A stretch of 64,000 nt of DNA from Aridibacter sp965216195 (GCA_965216195.1 OZ244151.1:1612001-1676000), one strand, 5' to 3'. Positions 49,546-59,282 are shown, counted from the first letter of the stretch. Numbers and translations: made by a program. The notes: a model not told the origin generated them from the letters alone.

Positions 49546-51186
49546 ATGGAAGCAGGAATTATCATTCACGTTTCGGTTGGCGCGGAATCAAGAACCGAGT
49601 TCTTTAGTGAAGTGCGAATCCGTGTGGGATCGGAAGAAGATTGCGAATTGCAGATTCACTCGAAGAGGGTGGAACAAAAAGGCGTTTGGCTTGATCTGGA
49701 GTTTAAAAGCGGCGGATACCGACTAATTGCATGCGATAAATCGCTTGATTTGCAGCTTAACGGTAAATCTGTCACGCGCTTTTCCGCAATCCATGATGGC
49801 GACGTAATCTCGATTGATTCCGCAAATATCAGCTTCTCTTTTTTCTCCTTAGCCTCAAAATCGGCACTAATTACCACCAATCGCGAACCGCACGTTGTGC
49901 CCTTTATCGAAGACGCGGCAATCGGGGCTGCAGCTACCGAAAAACGCGATGACGCCAAGGCTTTTCTTAGGGAATTTTCGAGAGAATTGCTTCGGGAAAT
50001 CAGCTGGACAACAAAACTTATCGGCATCGTTTTAACCGTAGGAGTTTTGAGCGGATTGTTTTATCTCGGTTACGGTTTCTACAAGGAAATTAAAGAAAGC
50101 CGTCAGCTCGTCGAGAAACAAAACAATGTAATCCGAAAAATGGAAAGCGAGATCGCTCAAACAAACAACCAAATCGGTGAACTAGATAAAACCAACAAGG
50201 ACATAATTAAAAACATCTCGCTGGCTCCAAATCTGCGGGTCGATTACGGAAATGGTGTATGCTTGATCGTAGGAGTCTACGATTTAGTGGACAGAAAAAC
50301 CGGCAGAATATTGCGTTATCCTGATCCAGAATCTTTCAATACGGAAAATTATGACCCACAGGAAACAGAAGAAGGAATGTACGAGGTTCCGGAGCAGTCT
50401 GGGCTTACGACGGTCGGCAATGGTTCGCCGGTAGAATACGACTTCATCGGCACTGGTTTCCACGTTGGCAACGGCTTTATTCTCACAAACCGTCACGTCT
50501 TGCAGCCATGGACGGAAGACGACCTTGTTAAACAGCTGATGCGGGAGTCTGACGGGCGGGCGCGTATTAAAAGGCTCGTCGTATATTTCCCGAATCGGCA
50601 AATGCCCTTTTCCTTAAAGATTAGAAAGTTGAGTTTCCGCGAGGATATCGCCGTCGCATCCGTCAATTCAGATCTGGTAACATCTGACATTCCGGTTCTG
50701 CCGCTGGACGCGAATTCTGAGGCGGTTGCGATCGGAAAAACCGTTGTCACGATGGGATACCCGAACGGTCCTGATCGGCTTTTGGCGATGGTTGATGATC
50801 GCGAGGCACGTCGTATAAACGCAAAGTTTGGAAAATCCAGACAAGCGCTGATCAACTACTTAGCGCAGTCCGGAAAAATTGTTCCGTTAACCACCCAGGG
50901 AGCGATAACCGATCTTGATAAACGCCGCGTCGTGCACGATGCGAAAACTGCCGAGGGCGGATCAGGAGCACCACTTTTTGGACAGTCAGGAAAAGTAATT
51001 GGTGTTAATTTCGGAGTTTTTACCGAAAATAACGCCGCAAATATGGCTATCCCGATTAGCTTTGCAATTGAACTGTTGGAGAAAGTCGGCTGGCGCAAGC
51101 CAAGTAGTGCTACAGCTGGAACTGAAGAAAAAACTCAGACGGCAAAGGTAAGTATCGACGCACCGAAAAAAGCAAAAGCCCAATAG
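49546..51186 (+). CDS. Membrane serine protease with cytoplasmic FHA-like domain
   Basis: Residues about 5-105 form a beta-rich FHA-like domain (EVRIRVGSEEDCELQIHSKR, then SLDLQLNGKSVTRF and HDGDVISIDSANISF). A single transmembrane helix at about 160-182 (LIGIVLTVGVLSGLFYLGYG) is followed by a coiled coil (QLVEKQNNVIRKMESEIAQT) and a trypsin-like domain. Catalytic residues are H317 (ILTNRHV), D367 (FREDIAVASV) and S473 (GGSGAPLFG). No PDZ domain. The FHA part would sense phosphothreonine in the cytoplasm and the protease act outside the membrane; the link is inferred. Its stop abuts the convergent regulator. Confidence 0.8.
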   Translation: MEAGIIIHVSVGAESRTEFFSEVRIRVGSEEDCELQIHSKRVEQKGVWLDLEFKSGGYRLIACDKSLDLQLNGKSVTRFSAIHDGDVISIDSANISFSFFSLASKSALITTNREPHVVPFIEDAAIGAAATEKRDDAKAFLREFSRELLREISWTTKLIGIVLTVGVLSGLFYLGYGFYKEIKESRQLVEKQNNVIRKMESEIAQTNNQIGELDKTNKDIIKNISLAPNLRVDYGNGVCLIVGVYDLVDRKTGRILRYPDPESFNTENYDPQETEEGMYEVPEQSGLTTVGNGSPVEYDFIGTGFHVGNGFILTNRHVLQPWTEDDLVKQLMRESDGRARIKRLVVYFPNRQMPFSLKIRKLSFREDIAVASVNSDLVTSDIPVLPLDANSEAVAIGKTVVTMGYPNGPDRLLAMVDDREARRINAKFGKSRQALINYLAQSGKIVPLTTQGAITDLDKRRVVHDAKTAEGGSGAPLFGQSGKVIGVNFGVFTENNAANMAIPISFAIELLEKVGWRKPSSATAGTEEKTQTAKVSIDAPKKAKAQ

Positions 51187-53178
51187 TTACCAACCCTGCT
51201 GTCGCTCCTTTTCTTCCAAACTCTTCGCAAATATTGGATTATCTCTGATCGGATCCAGCTTTGGCTCATATTTTAAAAAATAGATGTTGTCTTCGATATG
51301 ATTGACAACCTTTGTCATGCGCTCAGCGGCTTTAGATTCTAATCCAAGCGCAATCTCTGCAAGCGCTGCATTTAACGGTGCCTTATCTACATCGCCTCGT
51401 TCTGAAACTTCGTCAAACAATTCCTGCGCAACTTCTAAGTTTCCGCGTTTTGCCAAAATCCGACTCTTGATCAACAGAAGCCCTGTTCTTCTTCCGAGTT
51501 TAGAAAGAACGGCGTCGACTTCTCTTTCCGCTTCATCAAATCGCCCAAGCTCTTCATAAACCTCAATTAAACGCATTTTCGCTGAAACAGAACTGGGTTC
51601 GATTTCAAGTGCCTTTTCGATAAAAACCTTCGCCTCGGTTGGTTTGCGTGAGAGCAAAAGCATTTCCGACAAGAATAGATTTATGTAAGTTGATTGGGGG
51701 TCGAGCCGTTGTGCAATTTTCATTTCTTCAACAGCCCTATCAATTTGCCCCTTATTCGCATACATCCAGGAGATTCGATGACGAGAATGTGCGTCGTTCG
51801 GTTTGATCGAAAGTGACTTTTCCATCAGTTCAAAAGCTTCTTTTTGTCGATCCCGACTCGCATAAATCAGTGCCAAAGCTGACATGGCCTCGGCACTCCG
51901 CGGATCGATCTCGAGAGCTTTTTTCGCGGCGGCGATCCCACGGTCTCGCGCTTCATCGCTTGAAAACAGCTCCGCAACATGATGTGTATGCCCATACGTA
52001 TCAGCCATATAAGCGTAAGCCGGCGCAAACTCAGGATCGATTTCAACCGCCTTTTCAAACTGCTTTAGGGCGTTGTGAAAACCACTTTCCGTATGCATGC
52101 TCCAAAACGACAAACCCATCGAATAGGCACGGTAAGCCTCAGGACTCTTGGTGTATTTCTTGTAGGAAAACACCTCAGCATCTTTCGCCAGCTCGCCGGA
52201 AATTTTTTGCGACAGTCTTTCCGAAATCTTGTCCTGAAGGGTAAAGATATCCGAATACTTCTCGTCAAATTTTTCGGTCCAGACCTGCCGTCGTTCTTTT
52301 ACGTCATAGAGCTGGGCAGTAACGCGCACGATATTTTTATCGCGTTGAATCGTGCCTTCGATAACGCAGTCAACGCCCAATTTTTTGCCGACGGAAAACA
52401 AATCGGAGTTTTCCAGATTGGCAAACCGCAGAATCGAAGTAGTCGGCCGAACATCGATTTCATTGATATTTGCCAGCCGCGCAATCAGAACATCCGCAAC
52501 ACCGACTCCGAGTTTCGCGTCGGGCTTATCGTCAATTTGCCTAAAGGGCAACACAGCCACGGACTTATTCCGAATATCATCGGTTGTGAAAACGCTTCGC
52601 GCTCCGGCGAAGTAGAAAAAGCCAAACGCAGTGGCGGTCAATACCAAAACTGTGGCGGCGATATAGGTAAGGCCACTTTTTCTAGATTGTGTTTGAGTTA
52701 GCTTTGGTGAATACGTCTGAAGGATATCATTTTCGCTTTTTAGGCTTTCTCCCGTTACAGAAAAATTGGAGCTTCCGTTTCCGTCACCCTCGGAACCCCG
52801 CTTGGCTCCTGAACCTCCATTGATTCCAACCTCTACTCGGCTAAGGTCGGCGACTTCGTGGACGTCGGCGGCAAACCGGTAACCGTTTTTCGGTATTGTT
52901 TCAATATATTTCTCGGCGCCACCATTTTGTTTCAAAGCTTTGCGAAGCATATAGATATGCTGTGTGAGATTAGCTTCTTCCACATAGTTCCCTTCCCATA
53001 AAGAGTCGAGGAGTTCTTCTTTCTTGAGGATTCTGCCCCTATTTTGAACAAAAAAGGTTAAAATTTCATAACTTTTTCGAGTTAAAGAAACAGGCAATCC
53101 CTCCCGAAATAATTGACCATTAGCTGTATCAAGTCGGAAATCGTTAAATTCGTAGCAATCTACTTTTTTTTCTGACAT
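51187..53178 (-). CDS. Winged-helix transcriptional regulator with TolB-N-like and TPR domains
   Basis: The N-terminus (about 8-110) is an OmpR/CadC-type winged helix: FNDFRLDTANGQLFREGLPV, RILKKEELLDSLWEGNYVEE and NLTQHIYMLRKALKQNGG. A transmembrane helix at about 172-193 (YIAATVLVLTATAFGFFYFA) separates it from a TolB-N/adenylate-cyclase-like region (SVAVLPFRQIDDKPDAKLG) and about eight TPRs (LSFWSMHTESGFHNALKQFE, then KNALEIDPRSAEAMSALALI-type repeats). This DNA-binding-inside, TPR-outside form is common in Acidobacteriota. It may control neighbouring genes. AAGGGG precedes the ATG. Confidence 0.85.
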   Translation of the reverse strand: MSEKKVDCYEFNDFRLDTANGQLFREGLPVSLTRKSYEILTFFVQNRGRILKKEELLDSLWEGNYVEEANLTQHIYMLRKALKQNGGAEKYIETIPKNGYRFAADVHEVADLSRVEVGINGGSGAKRGSEGDGNGSSNFSVTGESLKSENDILQTYSPKLTQTQSRKSGLTYIAATVLVLTATAFGFFYFAGARSVFTTDDIRNKSVAVLPFRQIDDKPDAKLGVGVADVLIARLANINEIDVRPTTSILRFANLENSDLFSVGKKLGVDCVIEGTIQRDKNIVRVTAQLYDVKERRQVWTEKFDEKYSDIFTLQDKISERLSQKISGELAKDAEVFSYKKYTKSPEAYRAYSMGLSFWSMHTESGFHNALKQFEKAVEIDPEFAPAYAYMADTYGHTHHVAELFSSDEARDRGIAAAKKALEIDPRSAEAMSALALIYASRDRQKEAFELMEKSLSIKPNDAHSRHRISWMYANKGQIDRAVEEMKIAQRLDPQSTYINLFLSEMLLLSRKPTEAKVFIEKALEIEPSSVSAKMRLIEVYEELGRFDEAEREVDAVLSKLGRRTGLLLIKSRILAKRGNLEVAQELFDEVSERGDVDKAPLNAALAEIALGLESKAAERMTKVVNHIEDNIYFLKYEPKLDPIRDNPIFAKSLEEKERQQGW

Positions 53179-53700
53179 TAAGACCCCTTAAAGTATAAAT
53201 TTATTAATCCTTTCTGCGCTTCCAAAATGAAATATATAAACCACGCAAAAAAGCATGTGAACGCTTTAGGTTCGTCAGCTAAACTCAAAGCCCCTGAATT
53301 CCTAAGATCCGAAGCAAAAATCCGGATTTAAAATGAATTCCTCGATAAATTGAGAAATAAGAAATTATCCTCAAAAAAATTTATTTCAGCTGAAAATAAA
53401 ACTTACAGTTTTATACCTATATGATGCGTTGAAACCGGAGATAAGTTTTCAAAAAAATATAAAATGTTAATAAACTCCCCGAAAACCTTTAAATGCTTGA
53501 TTTTTAAAGCACTTCTGCGTTGTGATTTTATATTTATTTTATATTTTTCTGCCCATTTCTTTACCCGGGTTTCTACTTTCTACAACCTAACGAACCGCTT
53601 TATGATTCCCATCGCTCATTCATTGCGATAATTCTCCTCACCGTGCTCGAATTATCGATCGGTAACCGTTATAATTTATGCCTTTGGCGTAAGTCCATTT
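53179..53700. other. 522-base AT-rich intergenic region (no gene)
   Basis: No convincing ORF or RNA gene is seen. It is the divergent gap between the regulator and the permease. TTTATTTCAGCTGAAAATAA (53380-53399) is a near-palindrome centred on CAGCTG, possibly an operator of the winged-helix regulator. TATAAT (53670-53675) is a fair -10 for the permease gene, without a matching -35. Confidence 0.45.
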
Positions 53701-54804
53701 ATGAATAATCTTGTTTTCTCAAATTTCATGCATCGTCCGGCCCGCACAATTGTGAGCATCTTGGGCATTGCCCTGGGAGTCTTGCTTATTGTCTTCACCG
53801 TGGGACTTGCAAATGGGTCGATGCGCGAAATCGCAAACCGCGAGGCAAATGTCAATGCGGAAATATTTGTCCGTGCTTCAGGTTCGACCGGGTTAATCGG
53901 AGCCGATGCTTTTACTCTTCCAATTGCAGCGAAAGCAGATGTTCTAAGTGTCGAAGGAGTTGAAAAAGTTGTGCCGATTGGGCAAGCGTCGGTAAAGGTT
54001 TCCGACAGCAAAACCGGTATGCGCCTGATTGACGGCGTCGATTTTGAGGAGTATTTGAAAGTTGCGAATTTGGTCGTTATCGATGGAAGGGCGCTTGCAA
54101 GAACGGGCGATGAAGCTGTAATTGACACCGGTTATCAAAAACGCAGAAACCTTAAAATCGGCGACAAACTGAGTATTTGGGAGCGTGATTTCACGATCGT
54201 CGGCACCTACGAACCCGCGGCCGGCTCGCGTGTTAAAATCCCGCTCGCGACAATGCAGGACCAACTTGGTGGCGAAGGAAAATCTACGGCGTTCCTGGTC
54301 AAATTAAAAAAGGAAGCGAAAGACGAAAATGTTGCAACCGCGATCCAGGAACAGTTTTCAAGTTATCGCGTGTTACTTACAAAAGATTTCCCGGAACTCT
54401 ACATGAACTCGATCCCCGCGCTCGGAATTTTTCTTAACGTTGTAATTGGTGTGGCTGCGATAGTTAGCGCGTTGGTTATTTTATTAACAATGTACACGAC
54501 CGTTACCGAGCGAACCCGACAGATAGGCATTATGAAATCACTCGGAATGAAGAATGGCGGAATAGCCTGGATAATTACGCAGGAGGCACTTCTCATTTCA
54601 TTTTTCGGAATCGTCGCGGGAATCTTGCTTACCGTTGTTTTCCGCTACCTGCTCAATTTTCTTACAGTTTTAACCGTTGATCTTGATGGTTGGGTGATCG
54701 CCATCGTAACGATCGTAGGGCTACTTGGCGGGGCAATTGGCGGACTTTACCCGGCACTCCGCGCGGCAAAGCTCGACGCTGTTGAGGCTTTAAATTACGA
54801 ATAA
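53701..54804 (+). CDS. MacB/FtsX-type ABC transporter permease
   Basis: The layout is the MacB permease: an N-terminal membrane segment (TIVSILGIALGVLLIVFTVG, about 17-36), a periplasmic domain (about 40-235) and three helices at about 245-272 (IFLNVVIGVAAIVSALVILL), 295-325 (ALLISFFGIVAGILLTVVFR) and 335-355 (GWVIAIVTIVGLLGGAIGGL). TRQIGIMKSLGMKNGGIAWI is the FtsX motif. ALRAAKLDAVEALNYE ends the protein. No ATPase or membrane-fusion gene is next to it in the window, so its partner must be elsewhere. Confidence 0.88.
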   Translation: MNNLVFSNFMHRPARTIVSILGIALGVLLIVFTVGLANGSMREIANREANVNAEIFVRASGSTGLIGADAFTLPIAAKADVLSVEGVEKVVPIGQASVKVSDSKTGMRLIDGVDFEEYLKVANLVVIDGRALARTGDEAVIDTGYQKRRNLKIGDKLSIWERDFTIVGTYEPAAGSRVKIPLATMQDQLGGEGKSTAFLVKLKKEAKDENVATAIQEQFSSYRVLLTKDFPELYMNSIPALGIFLNVVIGVAAIVSALVILLTMYTTVTERTRQIGIMKSLGMKNGGIAWIITQEALLISFFGIVAGILLTVVFRYLLNFLTVLTVDLDGWVIAIVTIVGLLGGAIGGLYPALRAAKLDAVEALNYE

Positions 54805-54851
54805 AATAGCACGGCACTTTACCGTCCAATCGGTTCCAAATAAACAAAAGA

Positions 54852-56573
54852 TCAATGCCGGTGGGCGCTTTGCATCTCCGCACTCGTCCAGTTTGTCCTT
54901 AAAGTTTCACCATTGGGATAAACTGCGGACGCGAAATTCTCAAAACGATATTTTTGGTTCAAATCAGATGTCGAAACCTTTGGCTTTCCAGTTTTCAATG
55001 CAACCTGGCTCATCGCTCGTGACGCTTTCTCCATGAAATTCTCGATATCCTTGATCGACCGTGGTATGCGCTTCGTCATCCAATCCACACCGTCCTCAGT
55101 AACCAACATATCGTCTTCGATACGAACTCCTATGTTCTTATACTTTTCGTAAACGGGTTTCACCTTTTCGATAAACGCACGGTTTACCGGAGTATCAGGT
55201 AAATTATCTAGCGCATCGCTTCTTACGTAAATTCCGGGCTCATTCGTCGTTACCATCCCAGGTTTTAAGGGCGTATTTTTATTGCCAACATCGTGAACAT
55301 TCATCCCGAGCCAATGTCCCCAGCCGTGCATAAACCAAAGATTTGATTGCGGCATTTTGAAAGTGCGCCCTCTAAATTTGGCTTCAACCATACCGCCAAG
55401 TTCAGTAATCAACCCCAACTTTAGCAGGCGCTCTTCAATTAAGCGTCTAGCCGCTCGGCTTGCCGCGCTAACGGTCGAACCGGGCTTCAACTCAGCTGCA
55501 GCAGCTTCCTGCGCGTCGTAAACGATTTGGTAAATTTCAGCTTGTCTCTCAGTGAATTTGCCGTTAACCGGAAAAGTCCGCGTAACGTCCGCCGTGTAAT
55601 GATCGTATTCAGCGCCGACATCCATCAAAAGCAAATCGCCTTTCGTTACCTTCCCTTGCGATTCAACGTAATGAAGCGTCGTCGCATTCGGACCGCAGCC
55701 GACAATCGATGGGAACCCCCAAAAGTCAGCATTACGACGACGGAATGTGTAATCGAGCTCAGCGTGAACTTCATACTCCCAGTTCGCACGTCCCGCAACT
55801 CCCATCGAACGACCAAGCCCTTCGCCGGTTATATCTATCGCATGCTGAAGCAGTTTTAGCTCGTAAGGTGATTTGATATGGCGCAAGCGCGAAAAAATTC
55901 CGTAAGCGTTTCTTACCGAAAACACCTCTGGTGAGGCTTTCCATTTCTCGGCGACTTTTTCCTTAAATTCATTCGCCTTTCGGAACTCGCGTTTATTACT
56001 TAGGACTAAATACAGGTTTTTTGGCGTGAAATCGCTGATAAAGCTATTGTCTTCGGCCTCAAACGCCGATCTTTTCTCGACCGACTCCAGAAATGCCCTT
56101 AGAAAACGCGCATCTACAATCTTTTTTATCCCCGATAGACGCACAGCGTCTTCATTTGAATACATCTTTCCGTTCCAAACCTCAGCTGCCGGAATCCGTT
56201 TTCGCAAAAACACAAACTCTGTTACATCTCCGCCCTTTTTAGTCATCACAAGGGTCGCATTGTTTTGTTTAAGTGCCGTTAGATAATAAAGATTGTTTTC
56301 CTGCCGATAGACGTAATTGACATCGTTTGTGTAGAGTTTTGGATCAGCGCTAAAGAGAATCAGCATACTGTCGTCATCCATCTGATCCGCGACTCGTTTT
56401 CGACGCGCAGCAAGTTCTCTATGCCTCTCAGCGGTGGTAAATTTAGGAGCGGACGGCGTAATCGGCATCAACGGATCCTTAACCGCGCTTCCTAGGTCCT
56501 CCGCAAACACCCCAAATACGCAGACCATTACTATCAAACCAAAAACCAAAAACCTTCGCGCATTCACCTTCAT
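54852..56573 (-). CDS. Secreted aminopeptidase P (Xaa-Pro), M24B family
   Basis: The frame begins at 56693 but the ATG at 56573 gives a signal peptide (MKVNARRFLVFGLIVMVCVF, cut near FAED) with AGGTGA upstream and a 1-base gap after the preceding stop; the 40 extra residues overlap that gene and look unlike the family. After an N-terminal aminopeptidase-P domain (LILFSADPKLYTNDVNYVYR, RQENNLYYLTAL) the pita-bread domain has VDVGAEYDHYTADVTRTFPV (metal Asps), MHGWGHWLGMNVHDVGN and LKPGMVTTNEPGIYV. All metal ligands of M24 appear present. It cleaves Xaa-Pro peptides in the periplasm. Coupled to the NHL lipoprotein. Confidence 0.9.
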   Translation of the reverse strand: MKVNARRFLVFGLIVMVCVFGVFAEDLGSAVKDPLMPITPSAPKFTTAERHRELAARRKRVADQMDDDSMLILFSADPKLYTNDVNYVYRQENNLYYLTALKQNNATLVMTKKGGDVTEFVFLRKRIPAAEVWNGKMYSNEDAVRLSGIKKIVDARFLRAFLESVEKRSAFEAEDNSFISDFTPKNLYLVLSNKREFRKANEFKEKVAEKWKASPEVFSVRNAYGIFSRLRHIKSPYELKLLQHAIDITGEGLGRSMGVAGRANWEYEVHAELDYTFRRRNADFWGFPSIVGCGPNATTLHYVESQGKVTKGDLLLMDVGAEYDHYTADVTRTFPVNGKFTERQAEIYQIVYDAQEAAAAELKPGSTVSAASRAARRLIEERLLKLGLITELGGMVEAKFRGRTFKMPQSNLWFMHGWGHWLGMNVHDVGNKNTPLKPGMVTTNEPGIYVRSDALDNLPDTPVNRAFIEKVKPVYEKYKNIGVRIEDDMLVTEDGVDWMTKRIPRSIKDIENFMEKASRAMSQVALKTGKPKVSTSDLNQKYRFENFASAVYPNGETLRTNWTSAEMQSAHRH

Positions 56574-56574
56574 C

Positions 56575-58614
56575 TTATTCACCTTTCCTCTGCCCATCTG
56601 TTTCAAATTCAAAATCCTTTGACGCCGTATTTCCAAAAAAATCGGATGCGAAAACTCGCAGGACGTAAACACCTTTCTCGATCCTTCCCGCATCGAAAAA
56701 GTTTTCTCGCCAGAGTCCTCCCGAAACCTCGTTTGTAACTATGTAACGAAAAATCGTTTCGCCCGTAGCCCCGGATTTGCTCCCTTTGGCGTAGACCAAC
56801 TTTACAGCCCTGGAATCAGGCGTTTTATCAAATCTAATCGTCCATCGCGGTTTCTCAAATCCTTTTACCGAGTTCTCTTCGGAATCAAAAAGCTGATAAC
56901 CGAGTTTGTAAATTCCGAGTTTCCGACGCGCAGCATTTCCATCCATTTGATCATATGCTTCGACTACGATGCGCGTCTTTCCGTTTAGTTTTATACGCTG
57001 TGCGGGACTTGCGGTTTCAAACTCTTCCCAATCCTCTTCATAAAGCTCAATATCCTTAATCTCCGGTAAACGCTTATCCGAAACTCCGGGCAAAATCAGG
57101 GCGTCGAGGGCATTCATTTCATGGCCCGCTCTTCCAGCGATGAGGTGAACATGGTTTAGTGTGTTGAGCGTGCCGATTGCTTCGCCAGCCTCAAACTTCG
57201 ACCCGCGCGGAATTCTCAAGGAGTCGGGCTTCCCTTCTGCGTCAAGTGAAAACTGAAATCGCTTATCATTAAACGGTTTACTCGCCACGTCTCTTCCGAG
57301 GCGTATATGAATATATCCGAGGGTGGGCATCCGTATCAGCTCGCGAGTTGTGTCAAAATTTTGAACGGCAATCGGCCTTAAAACTTTCTCGTCGCGAATA
57401 AATCTGGCTGTTTCACCATATCCGCCCACGATATCAAGCCCATTGTGAAACCAGGCTTCGGAGTTTTCATCAGCGATCTCCCCTCTAATCTCTCCAAGTG
57501 TTCCGGCAATTTCCCGTGTTCGATCGGGTGGGTCATATGTCCAGCGCGGTTCTGAAAGTTTTCGAAACTCTTCCGCTCTTGTTTGTGCCGTTTTAAAGTC
57601 TTCTTTTGAAACCTTCCTGCCAATATCCCGGGCTGTAAATGCCCTGACCAACCGATTATCTGAATCTGCAACTAAAAGATTTCCTTTTTTATCAAACACC
57701 AGACCGCTTGGACGATTAAACTGCGCGAGATTTAGTTTATCGTCCCGAAACCCGTGTCTTTCGCTGGAGATAGTCTCGACCAACGGGACCAACCTACGAC
57801 CGATGACACGGATGGCGTTTCCATCGGCAACATATACTGCACCGTTTTCCCCAACCGCCAATGCAGTCGGTTGCACAAATTCCGCTTCGTTTAATAGCCC
57901 GTCATTAAGAATCTGTCGACCGCTTCCGGCTAGAGTCCATACTCCTCCGTCTATTTCCAGAACCCGGATTCTGCGATTCCCGGTATCTGCAATCAGCAGC
58001 CTTCCATCTTTCCACCCGGCCAAACCGGTGGGAGTGTCAAACTGCGCTTCGATTCCATTTGCGCTATCTTGAAATCCTTGGGAGTTGCCGGCTATAGTCG
58101 TTACCTGGCCATTCTCAATGACGCGAACACGATCGTTGTAAGTATCGGCGACAAAAATCTTATCTTCTGAAACCGCAACTCCGATGGGAGCGTTAAATAA
58201 CGCCTCAACCCCGCCGCCATCGCGATATCCGGGCTTTCCCGAACTACCTGCAACCAGACGAACTTCACCGTTTTCGGCAACGCTTTTAATCGTATGATCT
58301 CCGCTATCTGCAACGAGTAACTCGCCATTTTTGTCAAACGCAATTTGTGATGGTGTGTCCAGCCCACCAGCAAATACAGATTTCGCTCCGTCCTTCGATA
58401 TCCTCCAAATAACTCCCTTTTCGCCATCCGAAACATAAACGTCACCGTTCCTTTCGGCAATTCCAAAAGGCTCCCCAATCTCTGATTTGGGGCCGACGAG
58501 GGTTCGGACCGCAGTAAAACCCTTCCGGTAATTAGTTCCTTGCCAACACGAGCTAAAAGCCAGCGTAAACAGCAATGAAGTGAATATGATTGTTTGCTTA
58601 AGGAAATTTGGCAT
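56575..58614 (-). CDS. NHL-propeller lipoprotein with C-terminal M23-like domain
   Basis: From the ATG at 58614 the signal MPNFLKQTIIFTSLLFTLAF ends in SSC23, a lipobox-like Cys, so it is probably a lipoprotein. Residues about 40-340 hold five or six NHL repeats (GEPFGIAERNGDVYVSDGEK, FDTPTGLAGWKDGRLLIADT). The C-terminal region has FHNGLDIVGGYGETARFI and, further on, EAGEAIGTLNTLNHVHLIAG, which together resemble the H-x-G-x-D ... H-x-H layout of LytM/M23 peptidases, followed by an Ig-like tail. Activity is not certain because parts of the M23 core are unusual. One base before the aminopeptidase ATG. Confidence 0.75.
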   Translation of the reverse strand: MPNFLKQTIIFTSLLFTLAFSSCWQGTNYRKGFTAVRTLVGPKSEIGEPFGIAERNGDVYVSDGEKGVIWRISKDGAKSVFAGGLDTPSQIAFDKNGELLVADSGDHTIKSVAENGEVRLVAGSSGKPGYRDGGGVEALFNAPIGVAVSEDKIFVADTYNDRVRVIENGQVTTIAGNSQGFQDSANGIEAQFDTPTGLAGWKDGRLLIADTGNRRIRVLEIDGGVWTLAGSGRQILNDGLLNEAEFVQPTALAVGENGAVYVADGNAIRVIGRRLVPLVETISSERHGFRDDKLNLAQFNRPSGLVFDKKGNLLVADSDNRLVRAFTARDIGRKVSKEDFKTAQTRAEEFRKLSEPRWTYDPPDRTREIAGTLGEIRGEIADENSEAWFHNGLDIVGGYGETARFIRDEKVLRPIAVQNFDTTRELIRMPTLGYIHIRLGRDVASKPFNDKRFQFSLDAEGKPDSLRIPRGSKFEAGEAIGTLNTLNHVHLIAGRAGHEMNALDALILPGVSDKRLPEIKDIELYEEDWEEFETASPAQRIKLNGKTRIVVEAYDQMDGNAARRKLGIYKLGYQLFDSEENSVKGFEKPRWTIRFDKTPDSRAVKLVYAKGSKSGATGETIFRYIVTNEVSGGLWRENFFDAGRIEKGVYVLRVFASDFFGNTASKDFEFETDGQRKGE

Positions 58615-58690
58615 GCAAAAACTTTTATGAAGGTGCGTCAACTCGATAAGTCTTGGTTATTTTACCAGAGCGCAATTCATAGGAGGAACT

Positions 58691-59140
58691 ATGGCTTATA
58701 AAAAAATATTAAACGCACCGGTACAGGGCATGTCGTTCGTATGGAATGTCTCCAGGCCCGTTGGCGATCACGTAACGAGTCCAAATGTCCCAACCGACGT
58801 TGACCTTGTAAAACTTCTGATTGCCGAGGTAATCCGCATAAGACAACCCGGTTGGTTTAATCCGGCTCTTCGGCAAGGTTTCGTTATAAACGGACAAATG
58901 GACATGAACACCGCATATTGGATTCGATATTTCAACGGTGATCACGTTCGCCGCCTTAAGCGAAACGAGGCCGGTATTATCGACCCGGCGCTTGGGGGCA
59001 CCTATGGACACGATACCTGGACTATCGTGAAACTCAATTGGTCTTTAAGACAGGGTAATCCGACACTGTGGAATGACCTTCCCAATCATCCACAAGTCAA
59101 CGCTGCTCTTCGGGCGGAACTACAAAACACAACTCCCTAG
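58691..59140 (+). CDS. Small peptidoglycan-binding-like protein, unknown function
   Basis: A 149-residue protein with no signal peptide. GDHVTSPNVPTDVDLVKLLI and later GFVINGQMDMNTAYWIRYFN resemble the helix-turn patterns of PG_binding_1 domains ('D..LVQ.LL ... (V/I)DG..(G/D)..T..WI..F'). The match is weak and the G of 'DG' is kept as NGQ. A strong ribosome site (GGAGG) precedes the ATG. It is alone between the divergent NHL lipoprotein and the DUF937 gene. Function not known. Confidence 0.55.
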   Translation: MAYKKILNAPVQGMSFVWNVSRPVGDHVTSPNVPTDVDLVKLLIAEVIRIRQPGWFNPALRQGFVINGQMDMNTAYWIRYFNGDHVRRLKRNEAGIIDPALGGTYGHDTWTIVKLNWSLRQGNPTLWNDLPNHPQVNAALRAELQNTTP

Positions 59141-59282
59141 TTGGATCGCCCTTTTTAGTCGCGCGTAATTCTACGCCTCACCGCTACAACTCCGTTTTTT
59201 CGAGCGACAATCGTAGCGAATTTTGTTACTATTACGTTGATTCCCCAAAAATTTAGCGGACTTTAGAAAAGGAGATTAAGGA

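Noticed and set aside
51813..52701. Plus-strand frames (143 and 208 residues) over the TPR regulator
   Set aside because: Antisense shadows of a well-supported gene with clear winged-helix and TPR motifs.
54852..56693. 613-residue form of aminopeptidase P
   Set aside because: The first 40 residues overlap the coding end of the preceding gene and hide the signal peptide; ATG 56573 fits better.
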